Below, piece after piece: positions 52,755-60,527 of a stretch of DNA of 64,000 nt. The DNA lies in NCBI GenBank assembly GCA_934433135.1, contig CAKRZO010000005.1, forward strand, positions 62,001 through 126,000, read 5' to 3'. Position 1 is the first letter of the stretch; each line of letters begins with the position of its first letter. The notes under the pieces were generated by a model. The model was not told the DNA's origin and did not search any database. It saw only the letters and a program-made list of their open reading frames with translations. A program made the position numbers and the translations under genes. The stretch is from an uncultured Acetatifactor sp. Lineage in GTDB: Bacteria > Bacillota > Clostridia > Lachnospirales > Lachnospiraceae.

Positions 52755-54359
52755 TCAGCTTTCCCCACGTTCCATATTTTCCGTCTTAATATACAGAACA
52801 CCGTCTACGATCCGTATGGAATCGGGTGCCGGGAAGCTTTCCATTTCCCGGTATTCGGGTGAATCATAGATTTCCTCCATAACTTCCGGCTCTAAGATAT
52901 TCAAAGTAGCTCCCAGGTAATTTTTGATAAACAACTCATAATTTCTTCCGGTATACAGGAGAAAATCTCCGTTCATACCGATCATATTGGACGTTACCTT
53001 GCCCGTCAGGTCGGTAGGAGGATACGGCTCATCTCCCACCACGCCGATCATGGCAATGGGAATTCCCTGATAATACCCCGGGGTCTGCTCTATCCGGTCA
53101 AGAAGCCTTACACAATAAGCATAGGTTTTTTCATACCGCTTCTGCAGATTGGAGTAAGCAATGTTATCAGTGATCATGTAATGAAAGACCAATACAAATC
53201 CCGCCAGCAAAGTCACCCAGGAAAAAAAGGCGGCAGTCTTCTTTTTCGGTCCGCTCTCCTGTTTTTTGCAAAATCCGTCCAGAAAAGCGATCGGCAGAAT
53301 CAAATACAGCACCCACTGGTAACGCATCAGCAGATGATATGTGACCGATGGCGAAATGATCAGGATCAGATTCGTTGCTACAGGCAGTCCCGCTGCTAAA
53401 AGCAGGACGATCAGATAAAACCATATGCTCTTATACCATTTTTCCTGCTTTGCGCAAATGAGCACTGCCGCTATGGTAAGCACCGCCAGCACAAGGCAGG
53501 CGGTCAAAGCATATCCATTATTATACACCACATTACCCTTAGCTGTAAAGGCAGCAAAATCCAGGTAGATTTTCTTTACGAGACTGACGAGCCCTCCGGA
53601 AAGCAGAGACGTTCCGCTATCCAAGCCGCTGTTGATTCCCTGGTAAGAAGCCAACTCCTTGCCTTCCAGCCAAAGCAGCAGCTGCAAAATGATATAATAA
53701 AGGCCTGCACCTTCGATTCCCATATACAGATAGTGCAGGGAATTTTTGATTTTCACGGAAATTTTTTCTTCCTTCATGGCATTCATCAGAATTCCGTAAA
53801 TGCTTAAAAGGACTGCAAAAGGCAGGTACGCCTGATAGGTTCCGAGGCTGAAAGCCAGACACACGCCCCCTGCAAGAAAGCCCCACCGTCTCTTTGCGGT
53901 AAGTAAAACCGCCGATACGGCAAGAAATAAGGCAAGCATATAACCATCCATGGTAAAGACATAAGCGAAAGTAGATGCCACTGTCGGGAATGCCGCAAGC
54001 AGACCACTGCAAAGCACAATGCTGTACCTATTTTTTAATGCCAAAAACTCCGTAAGCACCACTGCCGTCAGCGCAATCAGGAAAATACTGATAAGACTGA
54101 TCACCCATGGAATGCTGAAATAGGAAGAAAAACCGCAGGCAACGGTCAAAAACCATCTGCCGGAGGTAATCATATTCTGATCAAAATACAGACTGTCCAG
54201 TCCGTCATGATTGGGGATATCCGAAAGCATCATCGGAAGATGGGTAAAAAGCGCTATTGTCAAAGCCGCAAGAAAAGAAAGCTTCCATTCCGGCTTTACG
54301 ATGCTTTTCCATTTTTCCCAAAGTTCTCCGGGAGAAACTGCATGTAAACTTTTCTCCAT
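52755..54359 (-). CDS. GtrII-like membrane glucosyltransferase
   Basis: A 534-residue protein with about eleven membrane segments. NHDGLDSLYFDQNMITSGRW carries the Asp and the SGRW motif of the GtrII (glucosyltransferase) family, and a C-terminal soluble tail (about 430-534) faces outside. It would transfer a sugar from undecaprenyl phosphate to an extracellular glycan. It is encoded 42 bases upstream of the GtrB-like gene. Confidence 0.82.
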   Translation of the reverse strand: MEKSLHAVSPGELWEKWKSIVKPEWKLSFLAALTIALFTHLPMMLSDIPNHDGLDSLYFDQNMITSGRWFLTVACGFSSYFSIPWVISLISIFLIALTAVVLTEFLALKNRYSIVLCSGLLAAFPTVASTFAYVFTMDGYMLALFLAVSAVLLTAKRRWGFLAGGVCLAFSLGTYQAYLPFAVLLSIYGILMNAMKEEKISVKIKNSLHYLYMGIEGAGLYYIILQLLLWLEGKELASYQGINSGLDSGTSLLSGGLVSLVKKIYLDFAAFTAKGNVVYNNGYALTACLVLAVLTIAAVLICAKQEKWYKSIWFYLIVLLLAAGLPVATNLILIISPSVTYHLLMRYQWVLYLILPIAFLDGFCKKQESGPKKKTAAFFSWVTLLAGFVLVFHYMITDNIAYSNLQKRYEKTYAYCVRLLDRIEQTPGYYQGIPIAMIGVVGDEPYPPTDLTGKVTSNMIGMNGDFLLYTGRNYELFIKNYLGATLNILEPEVMEEIYDSPEYREMESFPAPDSIRIVDGVLYIKTENMERGES

Positions 54360-54506
54360 CCGTTTTTTCCTCCTTTTTTATCTTCCGCCCGGCCATGTCG
54401 TTTCCGTTTCATAACCGGGCAGATTCTTAACCATTCGGACCATTATTCTCAAAACTCTTTTCAACTGCTTCATAGCTATTTACTACGGCTGTAAACCATC
54501 ATTTGT

Positions 54507-54560
54507 AGCAGTTCAGACGCGCCATTCGCAAAACCGCGCTTTCAGTGCGCGGCCGCAAGG
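54507..54560. repeat. Family A element, inverted right-half copy
   Basis: GTAGCAGTTCAGAC (54507-54520) followed by GCGCCATTCGCAAAA is the reverse complement of the right end of the 20243-20401 element. After 54535 the sequence differs but again forms a GC-rich hairpin (CCGCGC..GCGCGG). It lies in the gap after pseG. Confidence 0.6.
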
Positions 54561-54583
54561 TTGAGCGCATGATCGGCCACAAA

Positions 54584-55921
54584 TCACATTGCCTGACCGG
54601 CAACCATGCGGATAGCCTGCGCAATCCGGTCTGCTCCCTGTCCGTCTACCAACCGAATTTCTTTTGTATGAGCCTCTTCCCGTTTTTGCGGATCCTTACA
54701 AAAATCGGAAAAGAGCTCTTGTATTTTTTTCATGGTTCCCTGCCGGTCTTTATGCCATTTTCCCGCATAACCGGCAATTTCGTGTGTTCCGATGTATTCC
54801 GCAAGGGCTTCCTGATTGGCAGCATAGGAAAAACAAATAAAAGGAACACCCAGGGCGGCCAGTTCATAGACGGTGGTTCCTCCCGCCGTAATGGCAAGAT
54901 CGCACTCTTTCATCAGACCGGCCATGTCTTTCACATCATGAAAAATGCGGATTCTGCTGCATTCCTTTTCCCATGCCTTCAGTTTCTGAAAATGCGGATG
55001 AAAACTTCCCGACACAATTCCGAAACAGATATCCTCTCCCGGAGTGCTGTTAAGCAACGCTTGTGAAATCTGCCCCGCAATGTTGTGTTCATCTCCGCCT
55101 CCGGCCGTAATCAGAACCCGCTTTACGCTTTTCCGGATTTGATAAGCACAACCCACAAACTGCTGCCTTACCGGAACAAAATGACTGCCGATACAACCAA
55201 CTGTGTAATGACCCTCTCTCATTCCGGCAGTCATTTCACGACTGCCGATACATCCAACTGTGTAATGACCCTCTCTCATTCCGGCAGTCATTTCACGACT
55301 GCCGATACATCCAATTGTGTAATGACCCTCTCTCATTCCGGCAGTCATTTCACGACTGCCGATACATCCAATTGTTTTTCTCTCTTCCAAGGCGGCAGTC
55401 GTCTTATGACTGTCTATACAATCGAATGTGCCGCGTCCTGCCAAGTCATCCAGCGCGGGGTAGAGTTCCCGGTACTTTTGGGGTGAGGCGAACAGGTTAT
55501 AATTTACAATCATATCCACAGGATAGGACTGTTCGGCCATATCATCCATCAGGACCACCGGGCCGTATTTTCCCAGAGCCTGCAGGTAAGCCGGCGTAAC
55601 AAAATAACTGTCTGCAAGAAAAAGGCGTTTTCCGGGTGTTTTAAAAAGCTCTTCCAGCACCGGCAGTTCCTCTTCCATCTGTTCCAGGTCGGTATGAAGT
55701 ACTTTTGCTTCATATCCGCGCTGTCTTACAAACTCTGCGGAAGCTTCGTCGGCACTTAAGAAGCAGATCCGATCCTTTTCTAAGCCGCTTTTATCATTTT
55801 CTTTTGAACTTTCGGCCTTCCTTACCTGCTTACGCAACGCCTCTGCAATGGTCAGGCACCGCATCAGATGTCCTGCACCGGTTTTCCCGGAACCATCCGC
55901 CCGGATATAATATTCTGTCAT
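54584..55921 (-). CDS. pseG: PseG-like UDP-sugar hydrolase with inserted repeats
   Basis: A 445-residue protein, about 80-100 longer than usual PseG. It starts YYIRADGSGKTGAGHLMRCL, the UDP-sugar hydrolase/GT-B N-terminal signature. MDDMAEQSYPVDMIVNYNLF and VRQQFVGC follow, then the C-terminal domain with LITAGGGDEHNIAGQ, CDLAITAGGTTVYELAALGV and PFICFSYAANQ. PseG removes UDP in pseudaminic-acid synthesis. Residues about 165-246 are an insertion of 19-residue repeats (GCIGSREMTAGMREGHYTV). The active-site segments on both sides are intact, so it could still work. It overlaps pseI by ATGA. Confidence 0.88.
   Translation of the reverse strand: MTEYYIRADGSGKTGAGHLMRCLTIAEALRKQVRKAESSKENDKSGLEKDRICFLSADEASAEFVRQRGYEAKVLHTDLEQMEEELPVLEELFKTPGKRLFLADSYFVTPAYLQALGKYGPVVLMDDMAEQSYPVDMIVNYNLFASPQKYRELYPALDDLAGRGTFDCIDSHKTTAALEERKTIGCIGSREMTAGMREGHYTIGCIGSREMTAGMREGHYTVGCIGSREMTAGMREGHYTVGCIGSHFVPVRQQFVGCAYQIRKSVKRVLITAGGGDEHNIAGQISQALLNSTPGEDICFGIVSGSFHPHFQKLKAWEKECSRIRIFHDVKDMAGLMKECDLAITAGGTTVYELAALGVPFICFSYAANQEALAEYIGTHEIAGYAGKWHKDRQGTMKKIQELFSDFCKDPQKREEAHTKEIRLVDGQGADRIAQAIRMVAGQAM
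55183..55427 (-). repeat. 57-bp in-frame minisatellite within pseG
   Basis: Units begin at 55183, 55240, 55297 and 55354, each with GACTGCCGATAC; a degenerate fifth starts at 55408 after 54 bases. The first three are nearly identical (a few substitutions). Each unit contains an inverted repeat, GGCAGTCATTTCACGACTGC plus C. The unit length is 19 codons so copy changes keep the frame. Confidence 0.9.
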
Positions 55922-56976
55922 TGAAAATCCACCAGTTCCCAGCTCATGGGAGTTCCCAAAGGCGCATCCTTACGGATCCGTTTTCCCAAAATTTCTTCAT
56001 AGTACTGGGTATGCAGTCCGCAGGAAGGACGTACCGAACGCAAATTTTCCGGAGTAAATACATCTCCTGCCTTCATGTCTTTTGCTACAAACAGACTTCT
56101 GGCATGATCTCTGCTGGCCTTTTGCTTTGCCGTCAGATCGTAAGTCACTTTCCCCAAAGCTTTTTCAATCATCCGGATCTGATCCACCATTTCCTTAAAC
56201 TCTTCCGGCTCCATGGAAAAAGCTCCATCCGCTCCTCCGTCCGCTCTTCGAAGGGTCAGGTGTTTTTCCACGACTTTAGCTCCCAGCGCCACTCCGGCTC
56301 CGGCTACCGCACAGCCCATGGTGTGATCAGACAATCCCACAATACAATCAAATACCTCCCTCATGGAAGGAATGGTATTTAAGTTGATGTCTTCATAAGG
56401 AGTCGGATAAGCAGAAGAACACTTTAAAAGAATTACCTGTTCGTTTCCTTCTTCCCGACAGGTCTTCAATGCCAGCTCGATATCCGAAAGATATGCAATT
56501 CCAGTGGACATAATGATCGGTTTACCGGTACGGGCGATTTTACGGATAAAAGGAATGTCATTGATTTCAAAGCTGGCGACTTTATAAGCCGGTACATTCA
56601 TTTCCTCCAGGAAATCCACACTGGTCAGGTCAAAGGGGGAAGAAAAGAAGATAAGCCCCATCTCTTCGGCCAGTTTCTGAAGCTTCGGCTGCCACTCCCA
56701 GGGAGTATATGCCCTCTGGTACAGCTTATACAGTGTGGTGCCGTCCCAGATGGTTCCCTGCGTAATCTGAAAACAGGGCGCATCGCAATTTAACGTAATG
56801 GTATCCGGCGTATAGGTCTGCACCTTAATGGCATCCGCCCCGGCATTTTTCGCAGCCTCCATAATCGCTACCGCACGGTTAAAATCCATCAGATGATTGG
56901 CTGACATTTCCGCTATAATAAACGTTGGGGAATCCGGAGCAATTCTATGATCCCCGATCATGATTTCTTTCTTCAT
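55918..56976 (-). CDS. pseI: Pseudaminic acid synthase PseI
   Basis: A 352-residue NeuB-family enzyme condensing the 2,4-diacetamido-trideoxy sugar with phosphoenolpyruvate. It shows FIIAEMSANHLMDFNRAVAI, GADAIKVQTYTPDTITLNCD (a PseI-type signature), LLKCSSAYPTP, VGLSDHTMGCAVAGAGVALG and VVEKHLTLRRADGGADGAFS. A C-terminal SAF domain runs from about 290 to 345. It starts 112 bases after the GNAT gene, with a family A repeat in the gap. Confidence 0.93.
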   Translation of the reverse strand: MKKEIMIGDHRIAPDSPTFIIAEMSANHLMDFNRAVAIMEAAKNAGADAIKVQTYTPDTITLNCDAPCFQITQGTIWDGTTLYKLYQRAYTPWEWQPKLQKLAEEMGLIFFSSPFDLTSVDFLEEMNVPAYKVASFEINDIPFIRKIARTGKPIIMSTGIAYLSDIELALKTCREEGNEQVILLKCSSAYPTPYEDINLNTIPSMREVFDCIVGLSDHTMGCAVAGAGVALGAKVVEKHLTLRRADGGADGAFSMEPEEFKEMVDQIRMIEKALGKVTYDLTAKQKASRDHARSLFVAKDMKAGDVFTPENLRSVRPSCGLHTQYYEEILGKRIRKDAPLGTPMSWELVDFQ

Positions 56977-57010
56977 ATAAGCGCTACATTCCTTTCCGAA
57001 TTTTTTCTTT

Positions 57011-57077
57011 GTAACAGTTCAGACATACATTCTTGTGGGTAGATTTCATGCTCGCATGAGAATCTACCTGCATGACC
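57011..57077. repeat. Family A element, left-half copy
   Basis: GTAACAGTTCAGAC (57011-57024) is identical to the left end at 20243. The hairpin at 57038-57068 (GGTAGATTTCATGC against its inverse) matches the 20270 hairpin but with paired changes on both arms (GGCAG/CTGCC versus GGTAG/CTACC). The right half is absent. Confidence 0.7.
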
Positions 57078-57087
57078 TATTGCCCGG

Positions 57088-57636
57088 CTATGCGCCGAAA
57101 TCGATTTTCTCATATTTTTTCTTCGGCCGGACCTTATTCCATTCTTCTGCCGTAATCCCGATAAACGTAACATCATACCAGACATTATTCTTGCATACGT
57201 GATGCTTCTTCTCCTCCAGGATCTGACTGCCGCACATTTTGTGCAGTGCAATTACGCCTTTGTTCAGAGTAAACACATCTCCTACCAACGCCTGTTTTTT
57301 CAGCTGATCAAAAATATAATCATACAGGCTCATTTCCAGGGAAAGCGCAAGCTTCATACTTCTTTGCTTTTTTTCTCCCACATAGTATGCCCAACCTAAC
57401 ACGCCGTCCGGTCTGGTAAGCCCGGTCAGATTAATCACACCCACAGGAATCCCGTCTACCTCTATGATCCAGTAACGAACATCCCTGTCTTCCCTGATTT
57501 TGGCAAACCACTTTTTCTGCCCTTCCGGAGTAAGCTTCGGATCGGTGTTCATATATCTGGTAATATCCGGATCCATTCGCCAGTTTCGAATCGCTTCCAG
57601 ATCTCTTTCCTCTACCGGACGCACCGTATAACTCAT
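57088..57636 (-). CDS. pseH: GNAT acetyltransferase, PseH-like
   Basis: A 182-residue GNAT protein: TVRPVEERDLEAIRNWRMDP, ITRYMNTDPKLTPEGQKKWF and GVINLTGLTRPDGVLGWAYY, similar to PseH, which N-acetylates the 4-amino group in pseudaminic-acid synthesis. The acetyl-CoA loop (KKQRSMKLALSLEM) is less canonical, and an ACP gene overlaps its start by four bases. The acyl donor could therefore be ACP-bound rather than acetyl-CoA (inference). Confidence 0.78.
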   Translation of the reverse strand: MSYTVRPVEERDLEAIRNWRMDPDITRYMNTDPKLTPEGQKKWFAKIREDRDVRYWIIEVDGIPVGVINLTGLTRPDGVLGWAYYVGEKKQRSMKLALSLEMSLYDYIFDQLKKQALVGDVFTLNKGVIALHKMCGSQILEEKKHHVCKNNVWYDVTFIGITAEEWNKVRPKKKYEKIDFGA

Positions 57637-57872
57637 AAGCCGCTCCGTTCCGCGCAGTCAAGAATCTCCCTTACGGAAGCAATTTCTGCCGCCTGTTCCA
57701 GATCAATCACGATTCCCAGTTTTTCTTCCAGTGCCCCGATCATCATGACCTGGGCGAGGGAATCCCATTCCTCCAGATCCTGTGCTTTCGTCTCTTCTGT
57801 CACAGTTCCGGGTGCCACTCCCAGAACTTCTTCAATCACTGCAATAACCGCGTCTTTCTTGCTCTGCACCAT
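57633..57872 (-). CDS. Acyl carrier protein
   Basis: A 79-residue acidic helical bundle with the phosphopantetheine site EEWDSLAQVMM (Ser of DSL). Its stop overlaps the GNAT start (ATGA), and the FkbH-like gene lies 105 bases upstream. This is not the fatty-acid ACP context; it is a dedicated carrier for the adjacent enzymes. Confidence 0.9.
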   Translation of the reverse strand: MVQSKKDAVIAVIEEVLGVAPGTVTEETKAQDLEEWDSLAQVMMIGALEEKLGIVIDLEQAAEIASVREILDCAERSGL

Positions 57873-57977
57873 CGTCTGTCACGCTCTTTCCTTTTTCGTT
57901 CTATTTTTTCTTTGTTTTTCTTTTTCCTTGCTTTTGGGCTTGTCCGCCTGTCGCCTATCCCTTTTTGGCAGATCTTT

Positions 57978-59612
57978 CTACTCTTTCTCTATCGCTGTAT
58001 AATACACCCTTTTCGGCCTTTTTGCCAAGTCGATCTCGTATTCTTTTTCCTGATTTTCGTTTTTCTTAAGAATTTGATAACCGAGTCTGTCATACAACTC
58101 TTCCACCGGCTTGTTTTTGGCGGAAGGGATATAATTTCCGCGAAGCTTCCGAAAGCCTTCTGCCTTAAGCCTGTTTTCCACCTCTTCCATAATGGCATAC
58201 TCCAGGTTCCGGCCCATAACTCTGCAGCTCATAACAAATTCTTCGATCTGCGGGACTTCTCCGCTTAAGTCCGCCACGACTGCCGCTACAATGCCGTTGT
58301 CTCCGAAACAGTCTTTTACCTGATAAAGAAAAAAGCGCTTTGCGGGATCCTCCAATTCTTCTGCTGCCTGCGTCATCTGATAGCGCTTTGTCGTCAGATT
58401 AAACTGATTGGTTTTATTAAAAAGCTGTACCATGCGCTCGACATTCTGCTTCGGATCCCGTGGAATCAGAACCATTTTCAACTGTTTTAAATATTCCTCA
58501 AAGCCTACGGCGGCTTTTAAAGAAGCCCTCCTGGCATTTTCCTGATACTGTCTGGTTTTGGACAGATCTTCCTTCGTGATTTTCAGTTTTTCGAAATACT
58601 CTCTGTAGATTTCCGCCATGGAAAAGGCAAGTTCTTCCGGTTTTGCCGGGAAATCGGGAACGCAGACTTGCGGAAGCAGGCTTTTTACCAGTTCCCGCTC
58701 CACCGGGGAATCGTCCCAGAAGACAAAGGAATCCAGCCCCAGATTCAATTCCCGGGCAATTTCCAGAATGTTCTCCTGCTTCGGTTTCCAATTAATCTTT
58801 CGTATGGCGAAAACCTCCGGACGAAGCAGACAGTGCGGATGATTCTTAAGAATTTCCATTGCGTCTTCTTCATTGTTTTTGGAAACAATTCCCAGCAGCA
58901 CTCCCTGTTTTGCCATCTGCAGGATCACACGCTGTAAATTTTTATAAGCAAGTCCTTCGTGATCCTCGGAAAGTTCCACCGGCTTATGATCCGTCTCTCC
59001 TGCAAGGCCTCCCCATAAAGTATTGTCCAGATCCAACAAAAGCACCTTCTTCGGCACTCTGTCCAGAAGACAGATTCTTCCGCATATCAGCTGTGCAATC
59101 TCTTTCTGTACCTCCCCGGTATAAAGAATTTTTCCCAGATACCAGGTTTTGTAAGAAACCGATGCTTTTTGCCCTTCTGCATCCAGAATCCGTCCCATAG
59201 GAAGCGTATATACATTCGGATACGCCTCACAAAGCTTTTTCAATGCTTCCTGCCACATTCCTTCCACGCGGATCTTCTGACTGTCATCCGGCAGTACGGA
59301 AAGTTCCGGCCCCATAAGCCTTGTATCCGAAACAAAATAAAAACGATCCTTTTTCAGGCAGCCTTCCAGCGTCTGAAACCACTGTCCGATTTTTACTGCG
59401 GCATCTTCCCATTCATGCTGAAGCAACTCCATCAAATCCAGGATCAGAACGGTCACTTCCGGAGCTTCCCTGTTGTAAGCCGAATCCGGATTCATCATCT
59501 GCCCCAGCTCATTGGCATATCCTTCCGGAATAAGCACCTCACAGTCCTTTTGCAGAAGACGGCTTACATAATTCATATTGATATTGGACAATATTGCTAT
59601 CTTGCGGCTCAT
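57978..59612 (-). CDS. FkbH-like HAD-IIIC enzyme with GNAT-like tail
   Basis: A 544-residue protein. Its N-terminal SGNH-like region (about 1-180) leads to a HAD domain with KKVLLLDLDNTLWGGLAGE (nucleophile Asp 194, Asp 196), LLGIVSKNNEEDAMEI and FVFWDDSPVERELVK. The C-terminal part (about 380-540) is GNAT-like. FkbH-type enzymes in polyketide clusters load a glyceryl unit from 1,3-bisphosphoglycerate onto an ACP and remove its phosphate. The ACP gene next to it fits such chemistry. In glycan loci related proteins are annotated but poorly characterised. Confidence 0.87.
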   Translation of the reverse strand: MSRKIAILSNINMNYVSRLLQKDCEVLIPEGYANELGQMMNPDSAYNREAPEVTVLILDLMELLQHEWEDAAVKIGQWFQTLEGCLKKDRFYFVSDTRLMGPELSVLPDDSQKIRVEGMWQEALKKLCEAYPNVYTLPMGRILDAEGQKASVSYKTWYLGKILYTGEVQKEIAQLICGRICLLDRVPKKVLLLDLDNTLWGGLAGETDHKPVELSEDHEGLAYKNLQRVILQMAKQGVLLGIVSKNNEEDAMEILKNHPHCLLRPEVFAIRKINWKPKQENILEIARELNLGLDSFVFWDDSPVERELVKSLLPQVCVPDFPAKPEELAFSMAEIYREYFEKLKITKEDLSKTRQYQENARRASLKAAVGFEEYLKQLKMVLIPRDPKQNVERMVQLFNKTNQFNLTTKRYQMTQAAEELEDPAKRFFLYQVKDCFGDNGIVAAVVADLSGEVPQIEEFVMSCRVMGRNLEYAIMEEVENRLKAEGFRKLRGNYIPSAKNKPVEELYDRLGYQILKKNENQEKEYEIDLAKRPKRVYYTAIEKE

Positions 59613-59633
59613 AAAAATCTCTCGCCTTTCCGA

Positions 59634-60335
59634 TTACTTGTTCTCTTTCTGACTCATCATAAACCGATATTTGATCTCTGCAATCTCCCAGTCTGTCTGG
59701 TTATCAATATCCTGTACCTGGGTTTCCGGAACGATAAAGGGAAGAATGTTTCCGATCATTAATTTCCGGTTCTTAAAAAAGGGAGCGGTCTTAAACAGAT
59801 AAAACTGCCCTACATCATGATAATGCGGCTCCAGATCCTGGGAACGGCTGTCAAGATACTGCGGATATTCAAATACCAGGCGCTCGTTTTTTATAATCAT
59901 CGCTCTCTGCGGAGGGTAGGAAAAGGACACTACCGGGATCAGCGTATCGGCATCCGAAGCAAGAAGACACTTCCAGGCATCCTGCAGCTTCTCTTTTGTG
60001 ACAAAGGGAGCCGTCGGATAAATGCAGGCAGCCAGGTCAAAATGCCGTCCCCGCTTTTCATATTCCGCAAGTACCTCTAACAGCACATCGTTGGTTGTTG
60101 CGTAATCTCCCGATGTCTGCGCACTCCGGTAAAAAGGAACCTTTGCTCCGTAAGCACGCGCAATTTCCGCAATGTCCTCATCATCCGTGGATACCATGAC
60201 TTCTTCAAAAAGTCCGGAGGAGATCGCCGCCTCAATGGAATAGGCAAGTATCGGCTTGCCGCAAAACTCTTTTTTATTTTTTCCGGGGATTCGTTTACTT
60301 CCGCCTCTGGCGGTGATAATTGCAATTGTATTCAT
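59634..60335 (-). CDS. pseF: CMP-pseudaminic acid cytidylyltransferase PseF
   Basis: A 233-residue nucleotidyltransferase: IAIITARGGSKRIPGKNKKE and the PseF-type SGDYATTNDVLLEVLAEYEK, ACIYPTAPFVT, and DVGQFYLFK. It activates pseudaminic acid with CTP for transfer. Full length; the gene is between the FkbH-like and GT2 genes. Confidence 0.93.
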   Translation of the reverse strand: MNTIAIITARGGSKRIPGKNKKEFCGKPILAYSIEAAISSGLFEEVMVSTDDEDIAEIARAYGAKVPFYRSAQTSGDYATTNDVLLEVLAEYEKRGRHFDLAACIYPTAPFVTKEKLQDAWKCLLASDADTLIPVVSFSYPPQRAMIIKNERLVFEYPQYLDSRSQDLEPHYHDVGQFYLFKTAPFFKNRKLMIGNILPFIVPETQVQDIDNQTDWEIAEIKYRFMMSQKENK

Positions 60336-60469
60336 TTTCAGCCTCTTTTCTGATCTTTCACTATGGATCCTTTTCCGGCGACCCTCGCACTAATCCTCAT
60401 TTCTGAGCGACTTTGTCGCGAAGGTAGGCGAACTTCTGCCCTAAAAGCAATTTGTTTTCACACTAATCT

Positions 60470-60527
60470 CCATTCCGCAGACGCTTTAGCGTCGGAGGAA
60501 TCGCGCGTCAAATTTCAGATTTGACGC
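60470..60527. repeat. Hairpin repeat (family D), best copy
   Basis: CATTCCGCAGACGCTTTAGC starts the element; GACGCTTTAGCGTC (60480-60493) is a hairpin and GCGTCAAAT...ATTTGACGC (60505-60513/60519-60527) a second with a 5-base loop. The stop codon of the next GT2 gene (60508-60510) lies inside the second stem. Copies are at 48129, 51706 and partly 26139. Confidence 0.65.

Noticed and set aside
55183..55427. Possible CRISPR array
   Set aside because: The repeats are directly adjacent with no unique spacers, keep the pseG frame, and no cas genes are near.
55085..55486. 133-codon plus-strand frame through the pseG repeats
   Set aside because: It arises because the 57-bp unit is open in several frames; the minus-strand frame encodes conserved PseG on both sides.
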